This document shows positions 20,362 to 33,100 of a stretch of DNA of 64,000 bases, in pieces. A program made the translations under genes and the position numbers. The stretch's first letter is position 1. The number at the start of each line of letters is the position of its first letter. The stretch is from Eledone cirrhosa (Eukaryota > Mollusca > Cephalopoda > Octopoda > Eledonidae), in assembly GCA_964016885.1 (NCBI GenBank), contig OZ024748.1, positions 29,585,443-29,649,442 on the forward strand, given 5' to 3'. The notes under the pieces are model-generated. The model was not told the DNA's origin. It ran no database searches and worked only from the letters and a program-made list of their open reading frames with translations.

Positions 20362-20637
20362 TTAAGAGGTGTCTACTGACTGTAGGTTTCGCTTTGTACT
20401 TAGGCAAGGCGGCTCTTCTGTATTAGAATTACTAACAGTGAAAAGAGGGTCGTCTCTATATAAACCTCGCGGCAGTATTGGTAATTCATCCTTCAGCTTA
20501 TATAAGAGGTAAATACTGACAAGGTCAGTAACTTGGGAAGAGTCACTTGACCCCACAGTGATGTCAAAATTGTCAGGTCGGTTTGCTCTAGTCACATTGA
20601 CCGTGCTATCCATGATGCGGGAGAGAGCAAGAGTCAC
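20362..20637 (-). pseudogene. Reverse transcriptase-like fragment with YRDD
   Basis: Reads NRPDNFDITVGSSDSSQVTD, LVSIYLLYKLKDELP and GLYRDDPLF. The Y-x-D-D box after a hydrophobic strand fits RT motif C, and G-L-Y-R-D-D is known from uncharacterised cnidarian and mollusc retroelements. It is cut on both sides and has lost most RT motifs. Confidence 0.6.
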
Positions 20638-20940
20638 TGACTACCCCAGTGACAAAGTGTAATACCATCAAGTCTTTTCCCATTAATTCTGGATAGACCA
20701 TCCGGCTCCAGAACTGAAGGGATATTTATCTGAGCTAAGGCCCACTTACTGATCAGGTTTAGCTCAGTGTTGTGAGCAAAGCAACCAGCATTCAGGTGGC
20801 AAGACAAACCATTGAGACCTGTGGAGTCATACCACAGTGACATCTCAGACCTCCACAGACATTGGTTCCCACTCTGAGTGCAATGGAGCTTGCCAAGACT
20901 GAGAAGACCAACGATGTTGGCCACAGGCAAGGCATCAACC
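20638..20940 (-). pseudogene. Retroelement fragment, GKR-x-DG type
   Basis: Reads GLSCHLNAGCFAHNTELNLI, ALAQINIPSVLEPDGLSRI and NGKRLDGITL. The ending resembles [10 protein letters not shown] in the element at 26369-26775, so this is probably the segment just upstream of the same nuclease-like domain. It is joined abruptly to the YRDD fragment below. Confidence 0.6.
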
Positions 20941-21179
20941 CAGTTTCCTGAAAATTGATCAGATTGATCAATGAGAAAATTGACAGAAGAAAAAAAATAG
21001 ATTTCTGAGAATTCATTTAAAGAAATAAACAAACAAAATAAAACTGTCTTCACACAGATTTTTGTAAAAAAAAAAGGTATAATTGCTTTTGCTTTGTAAT
21101 TTTTGTAAAAACATTTGCTTTAAATAAAAACAACAAAATGAGGAAAGTGTAAAAGCATGTAAAAAGGATTTAAAAACAA

Positions 21180-21620
21180 TTATCACTATGGTATGTGTAT
21201 GTGTATATATATATGTGTATGTGTGTATATATATGTGAGTGTGTGTATATGGTACATTAGGTGGTGAAAACCAGGTAAGAATGTATCCACATCTTCAGGT
21301 TAATGACCAGTAATTCGCCAGAGTGTGTATGTATTATATGCATTTATGTATGATATTTGAGCGTGTGCATGTGTGTGTGTATATATATATAAATGTGTGT
21401 GTGTGTGTACATGTGTAAACACAAAACAATGTAGACTTACCTGTGAGTTGTAACTGAACAAGTATAAGCAAATGCAAAACATAATTTACATAAACATACA
21501 CACATATAGACATAACTTTATACAAACATACAGACAACTATAGACACACATATAGACATAACTATATACACAGATATAGACACAACATACACACATATAG
21601 ACACATATAGACATAACTAT
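21180..21620. repeat. Microsatellite region (GT/TA and ATAGACA units)
   Basis: Blocks of (TG)n/(TA)n at 21190-21420 and a 14-17 bp cacatatagacataacta-like unit at 21500-21620. Confidence 0.85.
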
Positions 21621-21684
21621 ATACACATATAGACAAATGAAAAACTATTCATCTTCATTGTCACCAACAAATAATATTCTTTTA

Positions 21685-21935
21685 TTGGTTTCAGTCATTA
21701 GAATGCAATCATGCTAGGGCACTGCTCACATATTTTTTATTGATCTCTATTTGTTGAAAAGCTAAGTCATAGGACATCAACAACAATAAAGATAAATGTA
21801 GACATTGGTGCACACACAAACATATATGACAGGTTTTGGCATAGTTTTATTTTACCAGATTCACTCCGAAAGCTTTAATCAACCCGAGGCTATTGTAGAA
21901 GACACTTGCCTGTAGTGTTGTGTATTTTTCTTAAT
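21685..21935 (+). mobile_element. SINE-C copy
   Basis: tttcagtcattagaatgcaa, tgctagggcactgctcacat, cagattcactccgaaagctt and gaagacacttgcctgtagt follow the SINE-C order seen at 18115. Confidence 0.65.
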
Positions 21936-22164
21936 GTGGTCAGAGCAAAGATTGTCAAAAAGTTTCTCAGCTTACCAAATTGTAGGAATTTGAGAAAGGG
22001 ATGGGGTACACATTGTAAGCCTAGTCCAGGGTACAAAATATGCAGGTGATGGCTCTACATATATGACAAGTAATTGTCAAACATAACGTTAGGGTTCAGT
22101 TCTACAGAACTTCAGTACGAAAGAAAAAAAGGCACTTCAATATTAACAACAGCAATAATGATAA

Positions 22165-22800
22165 CAATAACAATAATAATCATTTCTACTTTCGACACAA
22201 GGCCAGTAATTTTGGGGGAGAGGGTGTTGATTACATTGACCCTAGTACTTTACTTTATTGACCAGGAAAGGACGAAAGGCAAACAGCTGCAACAAATGCT
22301 GCTACACATTTGCCTGATGCTCTAATGACTGCCAATGGTCATCATTTTACATCTGATTTCTACACTGGCATGGTTAAGTTATCAATAATAATTGTTGCTA
22401 CTTTTGGCACAAGGCCAGCATTTTGAAGGGGAGGGGGAAGTCGACCAGATTGACCTAAGTGCATTACTGGTACTTTATTTTATCGACCCTGTAAGGATGA
22501 AAGGTAAAGCTAATTGTAGCAGGATTTGAACTCAGAACGTAAAGGGATATAACTCCCAGTCGTGAAGCATGGTATCTGATGATCTACCGATACTGCCAAT
22601 AATAATAAGAGTTTCTAACATAGGCACCAGGCCAAATATTTGGTGAAAGGGGTTAATCGATTAAATTGTCTACCATCATTAGTTCTTTATTTATTAAACC
22701 CAATATGATAAAAGGTAAAGTCAACCTTAGAACACAGAGGACCAGAATGTATACTGCAAGGCATACTATCCGACACTCTAAAGACTGCCTTCAATCAATT
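22165..22800 (-). mobile_element. Three old SINE-A relatives in a row
   Basis: Copies near 22165-22330, 22385-22605 and 22610-22800 each keep tttctac, acaaggcca, a tactttattttatcgaccc-like block and tttgaactcagaacgtaaag-like box B DNA, with many substitutions and extra GGGGG stretches. They are older than the 18779 copy. Confidence 0.65.
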
Positions 22801-23157
22801 AAACACTCAATCAATTAATAATAATAATATTGTTCATTTAGCCATGCCTCAAATTCACATTATTGGGAATGGTGATGTGTTTTCACCTCTGACCCAGGTT
22901 TTTTTAAATTTTAGTTTAAGACTGTTTAATCTACTTTTTCCTTTTTTTCCTTTCTGTTTAATTTTTTTTCTCTCTCCTTTTTTTCCCCCAATAACATCCA
23001 AAAGTTATTGATGCACTGGAGCGAGACATATTGTCTTTAATGCATTGAAATGTCCATGATCTCCAGCAGACAACTGAAGAAGGGATTGTCCCCCATTTGT
23101 GCTTTCCTCTTATTTTTAAATACACTTTATCAAGTAACCACACAGCTCCGTTTCTTC

Positions 23158-23159
<2 letters not shown>

Positions 23160-23192
<33 letters not shown>
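23160..23192. repeat. (TA)n microsatellite
   Basis: About 14 TA units. Confidence 0.95.
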
Positions 23193-23195
<3 letters not shown>

Positions 23196-23440
23196 CCATG
23201 CTGTGTATATATTATTGTGTGTAGTATGTTGTAAATAAGAAGATAAAGGTTATCTAATAATATTTATATGATTCTATTTCTTAGCTGTGAACTTGGGAGA
23301 GGTTTATACTCAGTAATTACTGCAGATATTACATCTTTTTACCAAATATTATTGGATATTGCCTAATATCTTTTCATTTTTAATGAGATGAGAGTTTGAA
23401 GTTAATTAAATAAAAAATACTTCACTTTTTCTCCCTATTT

Positions 23441-23714
23441 TAAAACCCTTTTGATACCAAATTACCTGAAACTTCACTTGGTTCTGTGATATAAAACAGC
23501 CCATTTTAAATTGTGTTTTTTTTATATTAAAACCTTCCATCACAATTTTATATAAAAAATGTTTTATTATGTTCCAAACAATGGTTGAACATAACAATGT
23601 GAAAAGAAATGGTAGCTATTTTATTAAATCACTCCAAATTCTTGATTATTTTCAAAATTAATCAAAACACATAGGCAGCAGATTTCCTTAGAAATATGGT
23701 TAAAATAGGGTTAA
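23441..23714. mobile_element. TTAACCC MITE, long copy
   Basis: Opens aacccttttgataccaaatt and closes taaaatagggttaa. Interior ccttccatcacaattttata and aaattcttgattattttcaa are shared with the copies at 33.4 and 57.5 kb. About 274 bp, non-coding. Confidence 0.75.
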
Positions 23715-23867
23715 TCACAAAAGGAAAAAAATGGTATTGTTTTTGAGATGTCTAACAGATGAAGTTGACGTCCAGATAACTGTGTTTGTGTATATGGACT
23801 AGATTATTTTGATTAGATGGTTGACAGATATATGTATTCAGATATCTGCTAGCTGTAATTTGCATCG

Positions 23868-24010
23868 AGATGTCCATCAGAAGAAGTCTATACCCAGATG
23901 TTCTCAAGATAAAGTCTACAGCCAGATGTTCTTAAGATGAAGTCTACAGCCAGATGTTCTTAAGATGAAGTCTACCTCCAGATGTTCTCAAGATAAAATC
24001 AAGTTTAAGA
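23868..24010. repeat. 28-bp minisatellite in the presumed MTRR 3' UTR
   Basis: About four to five units of roughly 28 bp; on the plus strand each has ccagatgttct, then aagat[ag]aagtctac. The array lies 80-220 bp downstream of the MTRR stop codon. A single related unit also covers the last MTRR codons and stop (about 24082-24110). Confidence 0.85.
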
Positions 24011-24091
24011 TGTTTGCCAAACGAAAATTCAAGTCAAGATGTTGGTTTCCTAGCTCATGTTTACATGTTGAAAATAGGCTCCAGATGAAGT

Positions 24092-24171
24092 TTATGTCCA
24101 GATGTCCTCCAGATATCGTTTCTCTAAGCGAAGTGTCATCAAGTCTTTGTTAGCCTCTTCAAGTGTTTGTT
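24092..24171 (-). CDS. MTRR: MTRR coding exon 13 (C-terminal tail)
   Basis: Acceptor ttttttcag; the stop TAA is at 24094-24092. Encodes residues 724-749, ending [11 protein letters not shown]; the human tail also ends KRYLQDIW plus one residue. The penultimate Trp is the residue that shields FAD from NADPH. The DNA around the stop resembles the minisatellite unit just downstream. Confidence 0.95.
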
Positions 24172-27100
24172 CTGAAAAAATAAACACAAAACAAATTATT
24201 AACAATTAGTCTTGTACATAACATTATGATGAGATAAATGTCAATATCATTTTATTATATGTTATGTGCTTAAACCACAGTATACCATGTTCATCATCAT
24301 GTATACCTCCTACTCCTCATTATTATTTTTATTGGCAGTATCGGTAGAGGGTCGGACGCCATGCTTTAACGCATAGAGTTACGGCCCTTGCCATTCTGAG
24401 TTCAAATCCCGCCGAGGTTAACTTTGCCTTTCATCCTTACGGGGTCGATAAAATAAAGTACCAGTAATGAACTGAGTAATTGCTGGCCATATGCCTAACG
24501 TAGAAACAATTATTATTTTTTTACACATGCTTTTGACATTGGCATAGGGTTTGCTAGGTTGGCTGGCTTGTCATAAGCTTACACCAACACGCCACCCACA
24601 CTTCCTTCCATTCAATTAGAAGCTATAATTATAGCATGTATATATATATGTAGGGAGATACAAACAGGCTTAGTCCAGCAAACCAAAGATGTGGGTTCAT
24701 GTCCCATGTACAATCAATAGTCATCCTTTTTTTCCATTCAGAGGGTTTTTTAAAATCCCAACTAACAGACTCATTTTATTTAGTCAAATACGGCGTAAGC
24801 ACATGATACTACCTAATTTTCAAATGTAATAAGGCTAAATGACTATATAGTATGTTACGGATTTTGATCTGAAAGCCTGGAACCTGGAACAAACACTCTT
24901 TGAAAGAGGCTACCAAAATGGCCAATACTTGTGACAAGTAAAAAAGACAATGGTGATGATGAGGATGAATTAACAAAATAAAATGAAATTCATCTATAAC
25001 ACTGAAATAACAACCAAGTAACACACTGGATTGGTTCTGCTGTCTTAGTGCATAACATTGTTGGCGTGGCTCAGATGGCAGCAAATGTTTTTGGAAGGTG
25101 ATCAGTTGAATTAGAAATGTTTTTATGCTTTGCAGACTAAAGATTGACAAGAGAAAACAAAGAATTTTTGTATGCAACATCACATATTCAATGATGTCAG
25201 AAAACCAGATGAAATAAAGCTGTGGGCTGGATTTGGCCCAGAAGCTGTGGTTTGCCAACCTCTGGTTGAGATCTTTTATTTTTTAACATTTTGTAATGAT
25301 TTTAGCAGAAAATATCTAAAAATGAATTTGTTAATTCAAATGTTTATTGTATCTTTACTAGCGGACAGGCTGTTGTGAAAATTGCAGTATTAGAGCCAAG
25401 ACCTTAATTTCTAAAGTGATGCAGTCATAGTGCTGTTTCTGCACTTTTCATTAAAGTCTTGCTAATGTGGTTTTATGTGGTACAGAATATTGAGATTAAA
25501 TTATAATACTTCTTTTACATTTTCTATAATTTTTTACCTTTTTCTGAAGCCAAAATGGACGTGAAGGCTGCACAGACATCTTTAGCCATGTTCTTGGCAT
25601 CACCGCACACATAGATAGTGGCACCTTTGTCTAACAAATCAACAAGCTCCTTGCTGTGGCATTGAAGATTATCTTGGACATATTTTGGTGAACCTTCAGG
25701 TTGTTCATCACGAGAGAAGCAGACAAAGAGCTTACTGAGACATTTCTTCTCAAGAAACTTCTCGATTTCATTCCTGTAATATCAGTAAAATATATATTAA
25801 AAGATATTGCTAATAAATACCAGGTAACACAAACATTTTTGTTACCTTCATTTAAACTAAATTTAACAGTCCATTTCGCATTCTCAACCTTCTTAAAATA
25901 AATCATTTTCTATATTATACATGATGCACAATGCTTCAAGCAAAATGAAGTATACAAATTAATTACCACAATGTGCACCCTGGTTTTTAAAATAGGCACA
26001 AGATAAAATTGTATCTCGGTATGGGGTAAGAAGAGCTCCAAAAATGCTGCCCCATAAAATCCTGTCCAACCCAAGTCAGAATAGAAACATGGACATAAAA
26101 TCAAAGATGAGAAGATAAATTTCAGATAGAAGTAACCAAAGTCATAGCTAAACTCTGTGTGTGAGTATGTGTGTGTACTGGAGTGAGGGTCACACTTCAT
26201 GACAAAACTGAAGAAAGTATACTCCAGCTTGACCATAACTATATGATATAAATCAGTAAAACAATAAAAAAAATTACCCAAAAGTATTAAAAATAATGTT
26301 AAGAGAAATCTTTTAATTCATTACATTTAAGGGAACATGTGTCTTTGGAATATTCAGCCACTTACACACTAATTTAACATGTTGGCCAGCTCAGTGTCTA
26401 TGGTGGTGAGTAGAGAGGTAGCCCTAGGGCCAAGGATACCAGAAGTCACTACTGCCAAGAGCACAACCACAAACCTGTGGGAGAGCAACTGGTACTTGGC
26501 AAGTTTGGCTTCCTTAGCACGACGTGCAGCAGAACCTGGGTTAGTCACAGACTGCACCAGTTTGCGGCTGGAGAAATTGTCGCTGCAAGTGGCATCCCAG
26601 ACGAGGGGTTTACCACCGCGGAACGAGAAGATGGTCATGCCGTCTGGCCTTTTGCCACCCCCTCGGTCCAGCCCCACTGGCTCAAGTTGGGAGGGGAAGC
26701 CTGCAGCATCCAAGCCTGCTTTATGACCACGTTGAGGACAGCCGACACTGTGGCGACAGGAAAGCGAGTGGTTTGCGGTTGTGCCCATGGCAGTGGAGAC
26801 TTCTGGTGTCCTAGGCCCTAGGGCCACCTCCCTACTCACCACCATAGGCGCTGAGCTGGCCAACCGCAGGTGTGAGCCTAGTGAGTTGGAATGGCTCTTC
26901 TAGCACATCCCTCTTACCATCCTCTAGGGAAACGCCTTCTTCATTCTGTCCGCCGGGGCTGTGGGGAGGCCAGCACGTGGGACCCCATTTGCTCACCATA
27001 CAGAGAGATGGGGAGGGCGACAGGTATGGAGGCGATGACAGTGGGAGTTCGGTTCTTCCACGTTCAGACCATACCCTTGTGGTTGTCTACATAATATATT

Positions 27101-30100
27101 TATGTCTACTGTTGCACATATACAAATGTTCTAGTTTAGATCGTACTTGTATTTAATATGTTGGATGTTCAATTGATTGAGCAACTGAATACCCATCTTC
27201 GAATCTGACGGAGGGTCTCCCCCACCACCACAAGCAGCAGCAGCTCCAGTACAATCACCACCATCAACTGCACTACCACTACCATCACCACCTGCAACAG
27301 TCCAACCACTAGCACTACCAGTGCTTTGGAAACCAACATTGGTAAAAAACCAAAGATGTCAAACCTCTCCTATGCAGATGTCATAGCCAGAGACTCAGGT
27401 ATTGATGTTCAGGATCTAGGCAATGTAATGGGTGATGGACATATGTGGAGATCTATCGTTGAGTCTATTTCAGCTGAGGCCACAGGATAATGATAATGAT
27501 GTTGATGTGTATACAATTACTGTATATAAAGAAAAAAAAAACTTACTGGTAAAGGAAGTCTTTTTTCTGATGACGACAGCCATAGAACAACCAAGCTTCA
27601 CCAAGAGGCTGAGTCTTTGATATATGGTGACGGTATTGCAGAAAACCAATGAAGGGTGAAATACCAGTTCCTGGACCAATCATAATTAGCGGAGTCTTTG
27701 AGTCTGATGGCAAATGAAAGCATTGGTTTGTTCGTGTGAAGAACGATATCTACAATAATAATAACAATAATAATAATGATTTCTAACAATAATAATAATA
27801 TGTTTTCTTTATTAACCACAAGGATTTACAATAAATACATTAAGGACAACGCAGGATGGTACAATGCAGGTTTCTGCATGAAAAAACAAACATAAAACAA
27901 AGGATGTAAGTAAAAAAAATAGAACAAAAGAAAAATTCCCAATGGAGGGCTTTCCGAGGTTTACTTGTGGAGAAAGCCCACAAAAAACCAAAGTCACCCT
28001 GACATTGCCAGGGCAAGTGCCCTCGCCCAGGTGTCCTTCAATCTACAGGCACATTCAAATGATAATATTTTCAAGCAATCTATCATCATCATCATTTTAC
28101 GTCCCCTTTTCCTTGCTTGCAAGGGTGAGACAGCAACTGATTCTGGCTTGATTTCTACAGCTGGATGCCCTTCCTAACACCAACCTCATTTACAGTGAGT
28201 GCTGGGTGCTTTTTTGCCGTGGTGCCTACACGTCCACTTTACAGTGGAATGATAGGGACTCCAGTCCCATCATCTCATTTCTACAGCTCAGCAAACTGGA
28301 GCAATGTGAAATAAAGTGTCTTGTTCAAGGAAACAACACATCACCCGGACTGAGAATTGAACTCACAACCTTTCGATTGCAAGCCCAATGCTCTAACCAC
28401 TAAGCCATGTGCCTTCACTATATATATATGATTATAATAGAGGGAATGAGATAAAGGAAAATAGATTAATGACAAAGATCGTATATGTGTGTGTATGTGC
28501 ATGTGTATGTATGTAAGCATGCATGTACATGTGTGTGCTTTGTGTATGTGTTTGAATACATGCTTTGTCCCAACCATTTCTCCATATGACTATAATCTTA
28601 AATAATTTTGAAAATAATCAAGAAATTAGAGGGATTTAGCAACTTTTTCGTTCTTAACCAAGGGTGTTTGGAACATAACTTAACAAAGGTTCTTACATAA
28701 AATCCTGATGGAAGGTTTTTAGTTAAATATAAACACTTTTAAATAAGCAGCTTTGCATTGTAGAACAAGGAGCGATTTCAAGCAGTTTCGTATTAAAAGG
28801 GCTCATAATGGTTTATGATTTAGGCACAAGGCCAACAATTTTTTTATGGGGGGGGTTAATTAAATCGACCCCAGTGCATTACTGGTGCTTTATTTTATCA
28901 ACCTTGTAAGGATGAAACTAAGTTAGAATGTAAAGAGCTGTAACTATATGCTGCAAAGCATATTGTCTGATACTGCCAATCCACCACCCTTATTAAAAGG
29001 GTTAATAATGGTAACACTTACCACTGGTTTCTCAGCCAACGACAGAGTATTTAGAGAGACAGGTAGATCTTTTTGGTCTGTGTTTGAGTCTGATTGTAGA
29101 GCAAGAGTGAGCTGGTCAAGCCAGCCAGTACACACACCCTGACGGTGGTAACGACGGCCACGACCAGCTGGAATCTGGATCACATTGAAGACTATGTGTA
29201 GTTTGTTCTTATCAGTTTCCTGGCAACTATAAATTGTCAGACAGATAGAGATAAAGATAGATACAGAGATAGGTGTACAGGAAGGAGAAGAGAGGGGAGA
29301 GAAATAGAGAGATATAGAGATAGATATAGATGTAGAACTGAGATGGTAGGTAAGTAGGGGATAGTGGTGTAGGGGTAGAGAGGAGAGAGAAACATAGATA
29401 GAGAGAGGGTATTGTTGTAGCTCTCTCTCTCACTTCTACTAACCTTGCAACAGAATAAGGCCTGGGATACAGTCGGGGAAGAAGCTCTACAATAGAGAAT
29501 AAGAAGAACACAAGAATAAGGACTCAGAATGTGTTTAGATCATTTTTTCAAATTACAACTGAGAAAAAAACACTTTAAAAATAGAATAAAATAAAGTTTC
29601 CAATTTACATAATCTTTACAAGTGTATGTGTATATATGTATCAATTATACAAGTTTTTAAAATATGTATCAGTATCATCATCATCGTTTAACGTCCATCT
29701 TCCACGCTAGCATGGGTTGGACGGGTTTGTCCCACTTGAGGCAAGATTGGCCAGGTGACCATGTCTCGCTTGTACAGAACTGTTTCTGGCAGGTTTTCTA
29801 CTGCTGGATGCCCTTCCTAACACCAACCACATTTACAGCCTGGACTGTGAGCCTTTTTACCGTGTCTCCAAATGGAATATATATATATACTAGTATAATT
29901 GTTTCTACTTTAGGCACAAGGCCAGCAATTACCCAGTGCATTACTGGTACTTTATTTTATCGACCCCGTAAGGATGAAAGGCAAAGTCAACCTCGGCGGG
30001 ATTTGAACTCAGATCGTAAAGGGACGTAACTATGCTGAAAGCATGGCGTCCGACCCTCTACCGATACTGCCAATCCACCGCCCTAGTATAATGCTATAAA

Positions 30101-33100
30101 ATAGGTTGCCGTTTATAGTAAAAATTATTTAATTTGATAATTCCTTGATTACAACATATGTAAAGGTGTGTGAATCCTTAATTTCCCTTAACCTTCTCCC
30201 ACTTGTCACTCTGGCTATCACTATTTAATTTCATACATACATTTAAATTAATCTATACTATAAAAGAGAGGCTGTTTCTCCCTCTATCTGTCCATCACAA
30301 CATTTTCCCACTACATCTCTTGTGTACGCACTGTCTGCATTTGGTGCACTGGATAGAATTTCTGCCCACCCCTTTCCTGCATACCGAGCAGGTCCATTTC
30401 CTGGAGGGTATCAGAGCTCTATTTCCTCTACTGCTACAGGGATTTTGGACTTGGACAGGTTGACTTTGAGGCCTTTTGTTTCCAAGTTGTGCTGGCATGT
30501 CTGAAATTTCTTCTCTAACTCTGTCATAGACTTGGCTAAGAGGGTAAGGTCATCAGCGTATAGTAATTCCCACGGGTAGACAGTCTTAAATTCCTCTATT
30601 ATAGCCTGGTGCTAAGGACAGAACTCTGATGAACCCCCACCTGTACGCTGAATTCCTCACTGTATTCATTGTTGATTTTAACTTAATTGGTGGCCCCTTT
30701 GTACATGGCTTGTACTGCTCTCACGAGCCACTCATCCACACCTTGTTTTCTGAGGGCCCACCCTATTACGGGTCGAGGGATTCTGTCAAAAGCCTTCTCT
30801 AGGTCCACGAATGCTAGGTAGAGCAGTTTGCTTTTAACCAGGTACTTCTGCATTTGTCTCACAAGGAAAAGGGCGTTGGTGATGCCTTTACTCGGCACAA
30901 ATCCAAATTGCATTTCATCTAGGTCTTTATGATCTTTTATCAGTTGCGTTATGACTCTTTCTGTAACTTTCATGACCTGGTCAGACAGCTTTATGCCTCT
31001 GTAGTTATATATATATATATATATATATCACTGTAAATGAGGTTGGTGTTAGGAAGGGCCTCCAGCTGTAGAAAGCAAGCCAGAATCAGTTCCCATATGA
31101 GCAAGACATGGTCAGCTGACCGGCTACTGCCCACAACAGGACAACCACTTCTATGGAACCTTCCTGTGACTTGAAGAGGTTTATATCACTGCTGCTCTTC
31201 CCTTTGATTTCTCTTGTGCATCTTCTGCATACAAAGTCTTCCCTTCCTGTTAGTCTATCCATTATCCCACTACATCTCTTGTGTACACAAGATTTATATT
31301 GTGTAGATCGTATAAAGTTTATGCCTACTACTTTTCTACATATTGAACAGGGCCACTTCCCTGAGTAATTCAAGGTCTTATCTTCTTTCCTACATACTAA
31401 CACTTTAGTTTTGGCTAAGTTTACTCTCAGGCCTTTTGATTCCAAATTCAGTTTCCATAGTCGGAACTTATTCTTTAATTCTTTTATGAATTCAGCTATA
31501 AGGACCAGATCATCCACATAGAGAAGTTCCCATGGATAGCCAGTCTTAAACTCCTCTGTTATGGCCTGGAGAACTATGATGAAAAGCAGTCTAAGAACTG
31601 AACCCAGACAAGCTCCTACCTGTACCTTGAATTCCTCACAAAACTCACAGCCTACTCTTACTTTACTGACAGCTCCTCCGTACACAGTTTGCACTGCTCT
31701 CACAAGCCATTCATCTACACTTAATTTCCTGAAGGTCCACCAGATAATAGATTGAGGTACTCTGTCAAAAGGCCTTTTCTAGATCAACAAAAGCTAAATA
31801 TAGTAGCTTATTCTTGGCTAGAAACTTCTCTTGTAGTCGCTTCACTTTTCCCAGGCATGAAACCGAACTGCATCTCATCTTCATTTCTTGAGCAATAACC
31901 ATGGCCACTGTGAACTCCAGAGAATCCTATCCTGATACTGTCCAACATGTTCATTGAAGTTGCCTGACAAGATGATGAGGTCTCTTACATCAGTAGCTGA
32001 GGTTGTTAGTAAAAGTTCCTCATAAAACCTGTTCTTTTGTTCTTTACTTGGTCCTGCCTGTGGTGCATAGGTAGATGCAATTGTCACCATTTTATTTCCT
32101 ACAGCTCTTCTAAGCTTGATAATTCTGTCACACTAACTGCCCCTATCACCTTATCTATCCATTTCTCAGCAAGAAGAATGCCTACACCACTTACCTCATC
32201 ATCATTTCCTGCCCAGTAAAGTTTGTATCTATGTCGTTTGCCATCCAGTCATAGAAAACCTGCCAAATAATGGGTTGGAAGGACTCTTCAGTTGTATCAA
32301 CCTCTCTAGTGCTGCTGTCATGATAAAGTGCTTTCAGTTGAGCACAGGATCATATGTAAGAAAGATGCAAGCCCCTGAACCATCTGAGAGGCCAGTAGCC
32401 CCACTTGAGTACTGAGTCAGTCAGTGAAGACCTGTCCAACCATTGCTAGCAGGGAAGCCAGACGTTAAATGATGATAATGATGATAAGAACAATACTTAT
32501 ATATATATATATAAAGAGAGAGAGTGCATGTGTGTAAGCATGTAAAACATGGGTAAAGAGAAATGAAATAAAGTTACCTAAAATCCGTTCAAATGGTGGC
32601 ATCACAGATGGGAAATTGAGCAAGACATCAAGCAGAGAGAGACTTGGTTCACGAATGTAAGTGTTGTATTCATTCATTCCTTCCTTGCTGCACAGTTCCT
32701 GCAATCGTCTCTTCTCCTGATCATTTCTTGCATAGTCAACAAACAGTCGCAGCAAAGCCTGTAATTCAAGAGACAAGCACACAACTATATTGCTTTTGTA
32801 ACATACATACAACACCTTCAAACACACAACCAACGTTTTTGCCACCACCATTACAACCATTATTAGGTGAAGGCACATGGCCTAATGGTTAGAGCATGGA
32901 ACTGACAATCATATGGACATGGGTGAACCATGCAGTATATTGCAGTCAGGAGAAAGTCACTTCATAAGACAGCACACCTCCATCATTAAAAAATTTGAGA
33001 AACCTCCTGAGGTGCAACCTTGTATGGGGCCAGCTAAACCTACACCATCACTGTTCCCCTACCTCCTACTATCACCACTACTGCCATCAGCACCACTACC

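Noticed and set aside
26379..26726. 115-codon plus-strand frame starting [10 protein letters not shown]
   Set aside because: Mostly the inverse reading of the nuclease-like fragment on the minus strand; its apparent similarity to that strand's frame is due to the inverted arms.
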